Shown here one piece after another: positions 9,049 through 18,334 of a stretch of 64,000 bases of DNA; position 1 is the stretch's first letter, and each line of letters starts with the position of its first letter. Under the pieces are notes generated by a model. The model ran no database searches, was not told the origin of the DNA, and was given only the letters and a program-made list of their open reading frames with translations. Made by a program: the position numbers and the translations under genes. The stretch is from Pseudomonas agarici (GTDB lineage: Bacteria; Pseudomonadota; Gammaproteobacteria; Pseudomonadales; Pseudomonadaceae), in contig NZ_FOAR01000030.1 in NCBI RefSeq assembly GCF_900109755.1, positions 1 through 64,000 on the forward strand. The letters are read 5' to 3'.

Positions 9049-9420
9049 TCAACCGATGCGTTCGAAGATCTTCTCGATTTTCTCTTTCAGCGCCTGGGCC
9101 GTGAATGGTTTGACCACATAGCCGTTGACGCCGGCCTGGGCGGCTTCGATGATCTGCTCGCGCTTGGCTTCGGCCGTGACCATCAGCACCGGCAGGTGCT
9201 TGAGTTTTTCATCGGCACGCACATGGCGCAGCAAGTCGATGCCGGTCATGCCGGGCATGTTCCAATCGGTGACCAGAAAGTCGATGCTACCGCTATTGAG
9301 GACCGGAATGGCGGTGGTACCGTCATCGGCCTCGACCGTGTTGGTGAACCCGAGGTCACGCAACAGGTTTTTGATGATCCGCCGCATCGTTGAGAAATCA
9401 TCAACAATGAGGATTTTCAT
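9049..9420 (-). CDS. cheY: Chemotaxis response regulator CheY
   Basis: This is a single receiver domain of 123 residues with the acidic pocket (ILIVDDFSTMRR), phospho-acceptor Asp52 (FLVTDWNMPGMTG), the Thr of VTAEAKRE and the Lys of VKPFTA. CheY-P binds FliM/FliN and switches motor rotation. The ATG at 9420 matches the usual family N-terminus. A strong GGAGG lies about 17 nt away, better placed for a TTG at 9432 that would add MNKN, so the true start is slightly uncertain. It is the first gene of the che operon. Confidence 0.96.
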   Translation of the reverse strand: MKILIVDDFSTMRRIIKNLLRDLGFTNTVEADDGTTAIPVLNSGSIDFLVTDWNMPGMTGIDLLRHVRADEKLKHLPVLMVTAEAKREQIIEAAQAGVNGYVVKPFTAQALKEKIEKIFERIG

Positions 9421-9450
9421 GTTCTTGTTCAATTCGACCTCCAAGCAGTC

Positions 9451-9567
9451 TTAAACGCGTTTCAGCACCTGAACGCGCTGTTCAATCAATTCGGCACAGC
9501 TTTCGACAGCCCCTACTGCATGGAAATCACTACCGACCGAGCGCCGAGGCACCGTCAAACGCCGCAT
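9451..9567 (-). CDS. Possible 38-residue small protein between fliA and cheY
   Basis: An ATG-initiated frame fills most of the fliA-cheY gap. Its C-terminal half reads like a natural helical peptide (GAVESCAELIEQRVQVLKRV) and it ends in TAA 30 nt before the cheY ATG. The ribosome binding site is weak and codon third positions are less GC-rich than in the neighbours. It may be a small co-transcribed gene or chance. Confidence 0.3.
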   Translation of the reverse strand: MRRLTVPRRSVGSDFHAVGAVESCAELIEQRVQVLKRV

Positions 9568-9600
9568 CGGTCTCGTTCGCAGTGTCCCCCACACCGCCTG

Positions 9601-10341
9601 TCAACGCGCTCGCCATTCCCCCAAACGCCCCCGCAAACGGGCCGCGCACTGGCTGTGTAACTGGCTGACTCGTGATTCGCTGACCCCCAGCACCTCACCG
9701 ATTTCCTTGAGGTTCAGCTCCTCGTCGTAGTACAGCGCCAACACCAGTCGCTCACGCTCCGGCAAATTGGCAATCGCATCCGCCAACGCGGTCTGGAAGC
9801 GTTCATCCTCCAGGTCGCGTGACGGTTCGAGATGAGCACTCGCGCCATCCTCATGCAGCCCTTCATGTTCGCCGTCCTGCAACAGGTCGTCGAAACTGAA
9901 CAGTCGGCTGCCCAAGGTATCGTTCAAAATTGCGTAATAATCATCGAGGCTCAATTGGAGTTCGGCTGCGACTTCGTGATCTTTAGCATCACGACCGGTT
10001 TTCGCTTCAATTACCCTGATTGCGTCACTGACCATACGGGTATTGCGGTGTACCGAACGGGGTGCCCAGTCGCCCTTGCGGACCTCATCGAGCATTGCAC
10101 CGCGAATCCGGATACCGGCATAGGTTTCAAAACTTGCACCCTTGCTGGCGTCATATTTGGTTGAGACTTCCAACAGACCGATCATGCCCGCCTGGATCAG
10201 ATCCTCGACCTGGACACTGGCCGGCAGCCGCGCCAACAAGTGATAGGCGATTCGCTTGACCAACGGCGTATAACGCTCGATCAACTCATACTGGCTGTCA
10301 CGCGACGAGTTGGAATACATGCGATAGCCACTGGCGGTCAT
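9601..10341 (-). CDS. fliA: Flagellar sigma factor FliA (sigma-28)
   Basis: This 246-residue sigma-70 family factor of the FliA class begins MTASGYRMYSNSS and has region 2 (LIERYTPLVKRIAYHLLARL, VQVEDLIQAGMIGLLEV), region 3, and region 4 (LPERERLVLALYYDEELNLK, then EIGEVLGVSESRVSQLHSQ). It directs RNA polymerase to late genes such as fliC. The start at 10341 overlaps the fleN stop (ATGA), so an upstream in-frame extension lying within fleN was rejected. Confidence 0.97.
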   Translation of the reverse strand: MTASGYRMYSNSSRDSQYELIERYTPLVKRIAYHLLARLPASVQVEDLIQAGMIGLLEVSTKYDASKGASFETYAGIRIRGAMLDEVRKGDWAPRSVHRNTRMVSDAIRVIEAKTGRDAKDHEVAAELQLSLDDYYAILNDTLGSRLFSFDDLLQDGEHEGLHEDGASAHLEPSRDLEDERFQTALADAIANLPERERLVLALYYDEELNLKEIGEVLGVSESRVSQLHSQCAARLRGRLGEWRAR

Positions 10342-11171
10342 AGCACCGGTCCCGCGCTCGTCCGATGCACCAGACGTTCGACGAAAAACTCCAAATGCCC
10401 CCGTGGGTTGGCGGGCAACGGCCAGGTGTCGACCTTCTGGGCGATGGCCTTGAACGCCAGCGCACATTTCGAACGAGGGAACGCTTCGTAGACGGCACGC
10501 TGCTTCTGCACAGCCTTGCGCACGCATTCATCGTAAGGAACCGCACCGACGTATTGCAGGGCGACATCAAGGAAGCGATCGGTGACTTTAGTCAACTTGG
10601 CGAACAGGTTGCGTCCTTCCTGCGGGCTCTGGGCCATGTTGGCCAGCACCCGGAAGCGGTTCATACCGTAGTCACGATTGAGCAGCTTGATCAGCGCATA
10701 AGCATCGGTGATCGAGGTCGGTTCGTCGCAGACCACCAACAGTACTTCCTGGGCCGCGCGGACGAAACTGACGACCGAGTCTCCAATACCCGCGGCAGTA
10801 TCGATCACCAACACATCGAGGTTGTCGCCAATATCGCTGAAGGCGTTGATCAGGCCGGCATGCTGAGCCGGGCTTAGATGAACCATGCTCTGGGTGCCGG
10901 AGGCGGCCGGGACGATACGGATCCCGCCCGGTCCCTGCAGCAACACATCGCGCAGCTCACAGCGCCCCTCGACCACATCGGCCAGGGTCCGCTTGGGGGT
11001 CAACCCCAGCAGGACGTCGACATTCGCCAACCCCAGATCGGCGTCCAGCAGCATGACCCGCCGGCCAAGCTCAGCCAGCGCCAGGGACAAGTTCACTGAC
11101 ACGTTAGTCTTGCCGACGCCGCCCTTGCCGCCGGTCACCGCAATCACCTGTACGGGATGCATGCTGCCCAT
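10338..11171 (-). CDS. fleN: Flagellar number regulator FleN (MinD/FlhG-like ATPase)
   Basis: The 277-residue ParA/MinD-type ATPase has a Walker A' motif near the start (VIAVTGGKGGVGKTNVSVNL), LLDADLGLANVDVLLG, and a C-terminal region typical of FleN/FlhG. In Pseudomonas FleN binds FleQ and lowers its activity, which keeps the flagellar number low; it works with FlhF at the pole. It overlaps fliA by 4 bp and follows flhF by about 120 bp. Confidence 0.96.
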   Translation of the reverse strand: MGSMHPVQVIAVTGGKGGVGKTNVSVNLSLALAELGRRVMLLDADLGLANVDVLLGLTPKRTLADVVEGRCELRDVLLQGPGGIRIVPAASGTQSMVHLSPAQHAGLINAFSDIGDNLDVLVIDTAAGIGDSVVSFVRAAQEVLLVVCDEPTSITDAYALIKLLNRDYGMNRFRVLANMAQSPQEGRNLFAKLTKVTDRFLDVALQYVGAVPYDECVRKAVQKQRAVYEAFPRSKCALAFKAIAQKVDTWPLPANPRGHLEFFVERLVHRTSAGPVL

Positions 11172-11292
11172 GTTCTCTTCTTACCTTGTCTTGCTTAGAC
11201 GGAAGGCCACATAACTGGCCACGCGTTCTCGAACGGAACTACTGCCTGGCAGACTATCGATATAGGTGCATGGCAACGTCTTCATAATGACC

Positions 11293-12621
11293 TCAACCCA
11301 CTCGTTTCGAGGACTGATGGTAGATGTCCGCGAACATATCGGCCATCGCCTCTTCGCTGGGTCTGTCCTGCATTTGCACACTGACTGCGCGACTCACCAA
11401 CTGGTGGCGGCGCGGCAAATGCAGATCGTCCGGAATCCTTGGACCGTCGGTCAGATAGGCCACTGGCAATTCATGGCTGATGGCCAGGCTCAGCACTTCG
11501 CCGAGACTGGCCGTTTCATCCAGTTTAGTCAGGATGCAGCCGGCCAGCCCACAACGCTTGTAGCTGTGGTAGGCAGCGGTCAGCACCTGTTTCTGGCTGG
11601 TCGTGGCCAGGACCAGGTAATTCTTGGCCTTGATCCCGCGCCCGGCCAGGCTTTCCAGTTGCATGCGCAAGGCCGGGTCGCTGGCCTGCAGGCCAGCGGT
11701 GTCGATCAGCACCACGCGTTTGCGCAGCAGCGGATCGAGGGCTTGCACCAAAGACTGGCCCGGATCGACATGGGTCACCGGCACATTGAGGATTCGCCCG
11801 AGTGTCTTGAGCTGTTCCTGGGCACCGATCCGGAAGCTGTCCATGCTCACCAGGGCGATGTTCTGCGCGCCGTACTTGAGCACGTAGCGCGCCGCCAGCT
11901 TGGCCAGCGTGGTGGTCTTGCCCATTCCAGCCGGGCCAACCATCGCGATAATTCCACCCTCCTCCAACGGCTCGATCTCGGGGGTGAGGATCATCCGGGC
12001 CAGGTGCGCCAACAGCATACGCCAAGCCTGGCGCGGTTCTTCGATGCCGTTGATCAGCGCCAGCAGGTCGCGCGACAGCGGACCGGACAGTCCGATACGC
12101 TGCAGGCGGCGCCAGAGATTGGCCTGTGCCGGCTGGCTACCTTGCAATTGGTTCCACGCCAGGGAGCCGAGCTGGACTTCCAGCAATTCGCGCAGGCCGT
12201 TGAGTTCGAAACGCATCGAGTCGAAGACCCGTGGGTCCACCGCCGGGGCCGAGGCAACAGGCGCCGGGGCCGAGCGTCGTGGCTCGTCGAAAGTCGGTTC
12301 AATCAGCGGCTCGGCGGCGGTCAGCGGCAAACCGGCGAACAACTGGCGATTGGTGGTTGCATCGCTGTCGCCTTCGCTACGCAGGCTCAGTTCGGCTCGA
12401 GCGGTGGCAATCCGCGACTGGGTCTTGCGCAGCTCATCTTCGAGCTCCATGTTCGGCACCCGTGGCGTCAGGGCCGAGAGCTTGTAGTCCAGGGCAGCCG
12501 TCAGCTCGACACCGCCCGCAATCCGGCGGTTGCCGATGATAGCGGCGTCCGAGCCCAGCTCATCACGAACCAGCTTCATGGCCTGACGCATATCGGCGGC
12601 GAAAAAACGCTTAACTTGCAT
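11293..12621 (-). CDS. flhF: Flagellar placement GTPase FlhF
   Basis: This 442-residue SRP-type GTPase has a variable N-terminal region (MQVKRFFAADMRQAMKLVRD), a linker and an NG domain with P-loop GPAGMGKTTTLAKLAARY, and later elements VVLIDTAG and LTKLDETASLGEVL. It marks the cell pole for flagellum assembly and recruits early components such as FliF. It lies 11 bp after flhA, in the order flhA-flhF-fleN-fliA known from polar flagellates. Confidence 0.96.
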   Translation of the reverse strand: MQVKRFFAADMRQAMKLVRDELGSDAAIIGNRRIAGGVELTAALDYKLSALTPRVPNMELEDELRKTQSRIATARAELSLRSEGDSDATTNRQLFAGLPLTAAEPLIEPTFDEPRRSAPAPVASAPAVDPRVFDSMRFELNGLRELLEVQLGSLAWNQLQGSQPAQANLWRRLQRIGLSGPLSRDLLALINGIEEPRQAWRMLLAHLARMILTPEIEPLEEGGIIAMVGPAGMGKTTTLAKLAARYVLKYGAQNIALVSMDSFRIGAQEQLKTLGRILNVPVTHVDPGQSLVQALDPLLRKRVVLIDTAGLQASDPALRMQLESLAGRGIKAKNYLVLATTSQKQVLTAAYHSYKRCGLAGCILTKLDETASLGEVLSLAISHELPVAYLTDGPRIPDDLHLPRRHQLVSRAVSVQMQDRPSEEAMADMFADIYHQSSKRVG

Positions 12622-12632
12622 AACCCACTACC

Positions 12633-14762
12633 TCAGCCGTTGGGCCCTACTGTGGCAACGATGGTAACTTGCTTATTGTCCGGAATTTCCTGATAGGCCA
12701 AGACATGCAGGCTGGGTACCGCCAGGCGGCCGAACCGCGAAAGCATCGCGCGAACCGGGCCGGCTACCAGCAGGATCACCGGCTGTCCTTGCATCTCTTG
12801 ACGCTGAGCGGCATCGATCAGTGAACGCTGCAGCTTTTCAGCCATGCTCGGTTCCAGCAGAACCCCTTCTTCCGAGCCCTGTCCGGCCTTCTGCAGACTA
12901 TTGAGCAATATTTGTTCCAACTTGGGTTCCAAGGTGATCACAGGCAGCTCGGAGTCAAGCCCTATAATGCTTTGGACGATTGCGCGCGACAAACCAACAC
13001 GCACCGCGGCCACCAAGGCGGCAGTATCTTGACTCTTGGCGGCATTGTTGGCGATAGCCTCGGCAATGCTGCGAATATCGCGTACCGGTACGTGTTCAGC
13101 GAGCAGGCATTGCGACACTTTGAGCAGGTGCGACAGAGAAATGATGCCCGGTACCAGTTCCTCGGCCAGCTTCGGCGAGCCTTTGGCCAGTAGTTGCATG
13201 AGTTGCTGGACTTCTTCGTGGCCGATCAGTTCGCTGGAGTGCTTGTAGAGAATCTGATTGAGGTGAGTCGCCACGACCGTGCTGGCATCCACCACCGTGT
13301 AGCCCAGCGACTGCGCCTGGGCACGCTGACTGATTTCGATCCAGACCGCTTCCAGGCCAAAGGCCGGGTCCCTGGCGGTGATGCCGTTGAGAGTGCCGTA
13401 GACTTGACCCGGGTTGATCGCCAGCTCGCGATCCGGGTAAATCTCGGCCTCGGCCAGGGTCACGCCCATCAGGGTCAGGCGGTAAGCACTGGGCGCCAGA
13501 TCGAGGTTGTCACGAATATGCACGGTGGGCATCAGGAAGCCGAGGTCTTGGGAGAGCTTCTTGCGCACGCCCTTGATCCGCGCCAGCAATTGCCCGCCCT
13601 GGTTGCGGTCTACCAACGGAATCAAGCGATAGCCCACTTCCAGACCGATCATGTCGATCGGCGTGACGTCATCCCAGCCCAGTTCCTTGGTTTCCATGGC
13701 ACGCGCCGGCGAAGGCAGAAGCTCCTGCTGACGCTGGACTTCGGCCAGGGCCTGGACCTTGACCACGTTCTGTTTCTTCCAGACCAGATAGGCCACACCG
13801 CCCGCTACCAGGGCCAGGCTGAGGAAGGAAAAGTGCGGCATGCCCGGTACCAGTCCCATCACGGCCATCAGGCCGGCGGCCACCCCGAGGGCCTTAGGCG
13901 AGGCGAACATCTGCCGGTTGATCTGCTTGCCCATGTCTTCCGAGCCGGAAGCACGGGTCACCATAATCGCGGCGGCTGTGGATAATAACAGTGATGGCAA
14001 TTGCGCCACTAAACCGTCGCCGATAGTCAGCAACGCGTAGACCTTGCTGGCGTCGGCAAATGACATGTTGTGCTGGAAGATCCCGACCGCCATGCCACCG
14101 ATCAGGTTGATGAACAGGATCAGCAAACCGGCGATGGCGTCACCGCGCACGAATTTGCTGGCACCGTCCATGGAACCGTAGAATTCGGCTTCCTGGGCTA
14201 CTTCCTGGCGACGCAGCTTGGCTTGCGGCTGATCGATCAGGCCGGCGTTGAGGTCGGCGTCAATCGCCATCTGTTTGCCCGGCATCGCATCGAGGGTGAA
14301 ACGCGCGCTCACCTCGGAAATCCGCCCGGCCCCCTTGGTCACCACGACAAAGTTGATGATCATCAAGATGGCGAAAACCACGATACCGACCACGTAGTTA
14401 CCACCGATCACCACTTCGCCGAAGGCCTGGATCACCTTGCCCGCGGCGGCATGCCCGTCCTGACCGTGGAGCATCACCACGCGAGTAGAAGCCACGTTCA
14501 GGGCCAGGCGCAACAACGTGGCAATCAGCAGGATGGTCGGGAAGACAGCGAAGTCCAGTGGCCGCAAGGCGTAGACGCAGACCAGCAGGACGACGATCGA
14601 CAAGGCGATGTTGAACGTAAAGAAAACGTCCAGCAGGAACGCCGGCACCGGCAACATCATCATCGCCAGCATGACCAACAACAACAGCGGCACGCCCAGG
14701 TTGCCCCGGCCGAGGTCGCTCAAGTTGCTGCGCGCGGTGTTGATAAATTGAGTGCGGTCCAC
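12633..14762 (-). CDS. flhA: Flagellar type III export gate protein FlhA
   Basis: The 709-residue protein has about eight N-terminal transmembrane helices, the FHIPEP-type cytoplasmic loop (RISEVSARFTLDAMPGKQMA, IDADLNAGLI) and a large C-terminal cytosolic domain. It forms the nonameric ring of the export gate and takes substrates and chaperones delivered by FliI/FliH/FliJ. The start codon is GTG at 14762. A probable RpoN promoter lies about 60 bp upstream, so flhA probably begins its own transcript. Confidence 0.97.
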   Translation of the reverse strand: MDRTQFINTARSNLSDLGRGNLGVPLLLLVMLAMMMLPVPAFLLDVFFTFNIALSIVVLLVCVYALRPLDFAVFPTILLIATLLRLALNVASTRVVMLHGQDGHAAAGKVIQAFGEVVIGGNYVVGIVVFAILMIINFVVVTKGAGRISEVSARFTLDAMPGKQMAIDADLNAGLIDQPQAKLRRQEVAQEAEFYGSMDGASKFVRGDAIAGLLILFINLIGGMAVGIFQHNMSFADASKVYALLTIGDGLVAQLPSLLLSTAAAIMVTRASGSEDMGKQINRQMFASPKALGVAAGLMAVMGLVPGMPHFSFLSLALVAGGVAYLVWKKQNVVKVQALAEVQRQQELLPSPARAMETKELGWDDVTPIDMIGLEVGYRLIPLVDRNQGGQLLARIKGVRKKLSQDLGFLMPTVHIRDNLDLAPSAYRLTLMGVTLAEAEIYPDRELAINPGQVYGTLNGITARDPAFGLEAVWIEISQRAQAQSLGYTVVDASTVVATHLNQILYKHSSELIGHEEVQQLMQLLAKGSPKLAEELVPGIISLSHLLKVSQCLLAEHVPVRDIRSIAEAIANNAAKSQDTAALVAAVRVGLSRAIVQSIIGLDSELPVITLEPKLEQILLNSLQKAGQGSEEGVLLEPSMAEKLQRSLIDAAQRQEMQGQPVILLVAGPVRAMLSRFGRLAVPSLHVLAYQEIPDNKQVTIVATVGPNG

Positions 14763-14794
14763 CGGTATTCCTCGTCACTTTGAAGCAAACTTTT

Positions 14795-14809
14795 GACGCT
14801 GAAAGCGTC
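14795..14809. other. Perfect small hairpin in the flhB-flhA gap
   Basis: GACGCT-gaa-AGCGTC forms a six-base-pair stem with a three-base loop and A/T runs on both sides. It lies between the putative RpoN site and the flhA start, so it would be in the 5' leader of flhA mRNA. It could be a weak terminator for flhB transcripts or a leader structure. Confidence 0.45.
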
Positions 14810-14823
14810 GCAAAATCTGCTTG

Positions 14824-14839
14824 TGCAAGAAACCTTCCA
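14824..14839 (-). promoter_or_regulatory. RpoN (sigma-54) promoter of flhA
   Basis: On the minus strand the sequence reads TGGAAGGTTTCTTGCA, with the required GG-N10-GC spacing and a full TTGCA -12 element; the -24 box differs from TGGCACG at two bases. It lies 62 bp ahead of the flhA GTG. flhA is an RpoN- and FleQ-dependent gene in P. aeruginosa, which agrees. Confidence 0.6.
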
Positions 14840-14932
14840 ACTCCGGTGAAATAATTGAAAATACAGGGACGATCAACAGATCCGGAGGCGCCGGCTGGTC
14901 GGCGATGGCCGTGACACCTAGCGAATAAACCT

Positions 14933-16072
14933 TCAGGAATCGCGGCGCAGGTCTGGTGGAATCGGCAGGTTGTCCTTGAGCGGGTCCGGGCGCTTGCCTT
15001 TGCCTGCGCGGAACTGGCGGATCTGGAAGACATAGGCGAGTACCTGCGCCACCGCCAGGTAGAGGCCCGCCGGAATCTCCTGGTCCAGTTCGGTGGAGTA
15101 GTAGATCGACCGCGCCAGGGCCGGTGATTCGAGCAGCATGATCTGGTGTTCGACAGCGATCTCACGAATCTTCAGGGCGATAAAGTCATTGCCCTTGGCC
15201 AGCAGCACCGGCGCTCCGCCCTTCTCGGCGTCGTACTTGAGCGCCACCGCGTAGTGGGTCGGGTTGGTGATCACCACGTCCGCCTCGGGGATCGCCGCCA
15301 TCATGCGCCGCTGGGACATCTCGCGCTGCAACTGGCGAATCCGTTGCTTGACCTCTGGCCGGCCTTCCTGGTCCTTGTATTCGTCACGCACTTCCTGCTT
15401 GGTCATCAGCAGTTTCTTGTGGCTTTCCCAGAGCTGTATCGGCACATCCACCAGGGCGATCAGCAACAGTCCGAGAGACATCCATAAGGCGCTCCAGCCC
15501 ACCACCTGCAGGCTGTGGATAATCGACGATTCCAGGGGTTCATGGGCGATCCGCACCAGATCGTCGATATCCGACGATAACACGACCAGCGCTACCAACA
15601 GCACGATGATGAATTTCGCCAGCGCCTTGAGCAGTTCGACCAGCGCCTTGGCCGAGAACATCCGCTTGAGTCCGGGCAACGGATTCATCCGGCTGAACTT
15701 GGGCGCCATGCTGCTCGCCGCGAACAACCAGCCGCCCAGGGCGATTGGGCCGATAAAGGCAGCCAACAGCAAGGTCAGGAGGATGGGTTGAACCGCCCAG
15801 ATCGCCATCTTGCCCGACTGCAGGAGAAAGGTCGCCATGTAACGCTGATCGAGTATCACTTCCCGCGAGAGCGTGAAGTTCAGGCGCATCAGTTCAGCCA
15901 TCTCCTGGGCCAGCGCCCCACCAAAGACCAGCAGGCCACCCGTCCCGGCCAGCATCACCGCCAGGGTGTTGAGCTCCTTGGAACGGGCAGTCTCGCCCTT
16001 CTCGCGGGACTCCTTCTTTCTTTTTTCCGTGGGGTCTTCTGTTTTGTCCTGACCGCTCTCGCTCTCCGCCAT
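14933..16072 (-). CDS. flhB: Flagellar export switch protein FlhB
   Basis: The 379-residue protein has a charged N-terminus (KTEDPTEKRKKESREKGE), four transmembrane segments and a cytosolic domain with the self-cleaving NPTH motif at residues 270-273 (VVITNPTHYAVALKYD). FlhB switches export from rod/hook substrates to filament substrates together with FliK. It lies 3 bp after fliR, at the end of the fliKLMNOPQR-flhB run. Confidence 0.97.
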   Translation of the reverse strand: MAESESGQDKTEDPTEKRKKESREKGETARSKELNTLAVMLAGTGGLLVFGGALAQEMAELMRLNFTLSREVILDQRYMATFLLQSGKMAIWAVQPILLTLLLAAFIGPIALGGWLFAASSMAPKFSRMNPLPGLKRMFSAKALVELLKALAKFIIVLLVALVVLSSDIDDLVRIAHEPLESSIIHSLQVVGWSALWMSLGLLLIALVDVPIQLWESHKKLLMTKQEVRDEYKDQEGRPEVKQRIRQLQREMSQRRMMAAIPEADVVITNPTHYAVALKYDAEKGGAPVLLAKGNDFIALKIREIAVEHQIMLLESPALARSIYYSTELDQEIPAGLYLAVAQVLAYVFQIRQFRAGKGKRPDPLKDNLPIPPDLRRDS

Positions 16073-16075
16073 GGC

Positions 16076-16858
16076 TCAGGGTGCCCGTATCAGTTGACGT
16101 AGAAACTGCAAGGCCTCGACGGCCAACGGCTGATACTGATTAAGAATATCGCCCAGGCTCACCCAGAGGATGAACATCCCCAGCACCAGGGTCAGCGGAA
16201 AACCGATGGAAAAGATGTTTAACTGCGGCGCGGCGCGAGTCATGATTCCGAAGGCCACGTTGACCACCAACAAGGCGGTGATCGCCGGCAGCACCAGCAT
16301 CAGCGCGGCACCGAGGACCCAACCGAGCTTGCCGGCAATCACCCACAGATCCGTGGTCGACAGCCCGCTGCCGACCGGGAAGGTGGTGAAACTCTCGATC
16401 AAGACCTCGAACACCACCAGATGACCATTCATCGCCAGGAACATCAGCGTCACCAGCATGGTGAAGAACTGCCCGATCACCGCACTGGAGACACCGTTGA
16501 TCGGGTCGACCATGGAGGCGAAACCCATGCCCATCTGCACCGCGACAATCTGTCCGGCGACCACGAAAGCCTGGAAAAACAACTGAAGGGAAAATCCGAG
16601 CAAGGCGCCGAAGATGATCTGCTCGGCGATCAACATCAACCCGCTGAGATCCAGCGGATGTACCGCCGGCATCGGCGGCAGGCCTGGCGCGATCACCACG
16701 GTGATGGCCACGATGAAATACAGTCGTATGCGCCGTGGCACCAGAGTGGTCCCGAAGATCGGCATGGTCATGATCACCGCGCCGACCCGGAACATCGGCA
16801 GCATGAAGCTGGCGACCCAGGTACTGATCTGCGTGTCCGTCAGGGCCAGCAGCGACAT
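16076..16858 (-). CDS. fliR: Flagellar export gate protein FliR
   Basis: This 260-residue hydrophobic protein has about six membrane segments and the FliR family pattern (FMLPMFRVGAVIMTMPIFG; GMGFASMVDPINGV). It is part of the FliPQR export pore in the inner membrane within the basal body. The start at 16858 (MSLLALTDTQ) lies 1 bp after the fliQ stop; a longer frame upstream is within fliQ and was rejected. Confidence 0.95.
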   Translation of the reverse strand: MSLLALTDTQISTWVASFMLPMFRVGAVIMTMPIFGTTLVPRRIRLYFIVAITVVIAPGLPPMPAVHPLDLSGLMLIAEQIIFGALLGFSLQLFFQAFVVAGQIVAVQMGMGFASMVDPINGVSSAVIGQFFTMLVTLMFLAMNGHLVVFEVLIESFTTFPVGSGLSTTDLWVIAGKLGWVLGAALMLVLPAITALLVVNVAFGIMTRAAPQLNIFSIGFPLTLVLGMFILWVSLGDILNQYQPLAVEALQFLRQLIRAP

Positions 16859-16859
16859 A

Positions 16860-17129
16860 TCAGCCGATGACCTGCGGAATGCTGCCGTAGAGCGACAGGA
16901 TGTATTCCATGAATTTCTGCACCAGCCACGGACCCGCGACAATCAGGGTGATCAGCATCACCAGCAGGCGCGGCAGGAAACCCAGGGTCTGTTCGTTGAT
17001 CTGCGTGGCGGCCTGGAACATCGCCACCAGCAGGCCCACCAGCAGGGTCGGAATCACCAGCACCGTGACCATCAGGGTGGTCAGCCAGAGGGCGTCGCGA
17101 AAGATGTCAATGGCAACTTCAGGCGTCAT
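16860..17129 (-). CDS. fliQ: Flagellar export gate protein FliQ
   Basis: The 89-residue protein has two transmembrane helices (ALWLTTLMVTVLVIPTLLVG; LVMLITLIVAGPWLV) and the FliQ core FQAATQINEQTLGFLPRL. It packs around FliP and FliR in the export pore. Length and position between fliP and fliR are standard. Confidence 0.96.
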   Translation of the reverse strand: MTPEVAIDIFRDALWLTTLMVTVLVIPTLLVGLLVAMFQAATQINEQTLGFLPRLLVMLITLIVAGPWLVQKFMEYILSLYGSIPQVIG

Positions 17130-17150
17130 GGCGCGCTACTCGTGAAGGTT

Positions 17151-17903
17151 TTAGACACCACCAAAACTGCTCGCCAAAGTACCGATGATCAACGCCCAGC
17201 CATCCACTAATACAAACAGCATGATCTTGAACGGCAGGGAAATGATCAGCGGCGACAGCATCATCATCCCCATCGCCATCAACACACTGGCGACCACCAG
17301 GTCGATAACCAGGAATGGAATGAAGATCATAAAACCGATCTGGAACGCAGTCTTGAGTTCGGAAGTGACGAAGGCCGGCACAATAATGGTCAGTGGCGCC
17401 TGGTCGGGTGTGGCGATGTCGGTGCGCTTGGACAGGCGCATGAACAGCTCCAGGTCGCTGCTGCGGGTCTGTGCCAGCATAAAGTCCTTGATCGGCCCCT
17501 GAGCCTTGAGCACCGCGTCCTGGGCCGTGAGTTTCTCGGCCAGGTAGGGCTGCAGCGCATCCTGGTTCACCTTGTCGAAGACCGGCGCCATGATGAACAG
17601 GGTGAGGAACATCGCCATGCCGGTCAGAATCTGGTTCGACGGTGTCTGCGCCAGGCCCAGGGCCTGACGCAGGATCGAGAAGACGATGATGATCCGGGTA
17701 AAGCTGGTCATCAGGATGACGAACGCCGGAATAAAACTCAGCGCGGTCATGATCAGCAGGATCTGCAGGCTGACCGAGTACTCCGGCTGCCCGTTGGCTC
17801 CGGTGCCGAGCGTGATTGCCGGGATCGACAGCGGATCGGCGCCGAACGCCAATGGCGCGACCAGCACCAGCGTCAGAGCAAGGATAAGCCGCAACGGCGC
17901 CAT
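17151..17903 (-). CDS. fliP: Flagellar export gate protein FliP
   Basis: This 250-residue protein has a cleavable signal-like N-terminus (MAPLRLILALTLVLVAPLAF), then FliP family segments (LIMTALSFIPAFVILMTSFT; QALGLAQTPSNQILTGMAMF) and four membrane helices. Five FliP copies form the centre of the export pore. The ATG at 17903 overlaps the fliO stop (TGATG); a GTG directly before it is a possible start one codon earlier. Confidence 0.96.
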   Translation of the reverse strand: MAPLRLILALTLVLVAPLAFGADPLSIPAITLGTGANGQPEYSVSLQILLIMTALSFIPAFVILMTSFTRIIIVFSILRQALGLAQTPSNQILTGMAMFLTLFIMAPVFDKVNQDALQPYLAEKLTAQDAVLKAQGPIKDFMLAQTRSSDLELFMRLSKRTDIATPDQAPLTIIVPAFVTSELKTAFQIGFMIFIPFLVIDLVVASVLMAMGMMMLSPLIISLPFKIMLFVLVDGWALIIGTLASSFGGV

Positions 17904-18334
17904 CACTTCTTGTCCTTACCCAGCAGCTCCATCAGGCGTTGAGCGAACTCCGCGCTCGCCGGCTCGCCACTCGGCACCTCAACCGGCTCCTTGAGCACAT
18001 GCAACGGCGTGATGGAGCCCGGCGTCAACCCAAGCAGGATCTGCTCGTTGCCGACTTGCACCAGCACCAGCCGGTCACGCGGTCCGAGGGCACGGGAGCC
18101 GATCAGCTCGATCACCTGATTCTTCTTACCCGTCGGTCCCGCCTGCTGCACACGACGCAGCAGCCAGGCCAGGGCAAAGATGATCGCCAATACCAGCAGC
18201 AAGCCCAACACCAATTGTGTCAGTTGCCCGGCCATACCGCCGCTGGCTGCTGGCGCAGCCACCGCGTTGGCCACGGGTTCGGCAGCCAGCACACTGAACG
18301 GCAAAAACAGGAGACTTCCGAAGAACCTGTTCAT
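17903..18334 (-). CDS. fliO: Flagellar biosynthesis protein FliO
   Basis: This 143-residue membrane protein has an N-terminal signal-like helix, a second hydrophobic segment (LVLGLLLVLAIIFALAWLL) and a cytosolic domain with the FliO pattern (IELIGSRALGPRDRLVLVQV, then LLGLTPGSITPLHVL). FliO assists assembly of the FliP ring. It directly abuts fliN and overlaps fliP by one base. Confidence 0.93.
   Translation of the reverse strand: MNRFFGSLLFLPFSVLAAEPVANAVAAPAASGGMAGQLTQLVLGLLLVLAIIFALAWLLRRVQQAGPTGKKNQVIELIGSRALGPRDRLVLVQVGNEQILLGLTPGSITPLHVLKEPVEVPSGEPASAEFAQRLMELLGKDKK

Noticed and set aside
9481..9560. GCCGAATT on the minus strand as a FliA promoter for cheY
   Set aside because: No TAAA-like -35 element lies 15 bp upstream, so sigma-28 spacing fails.
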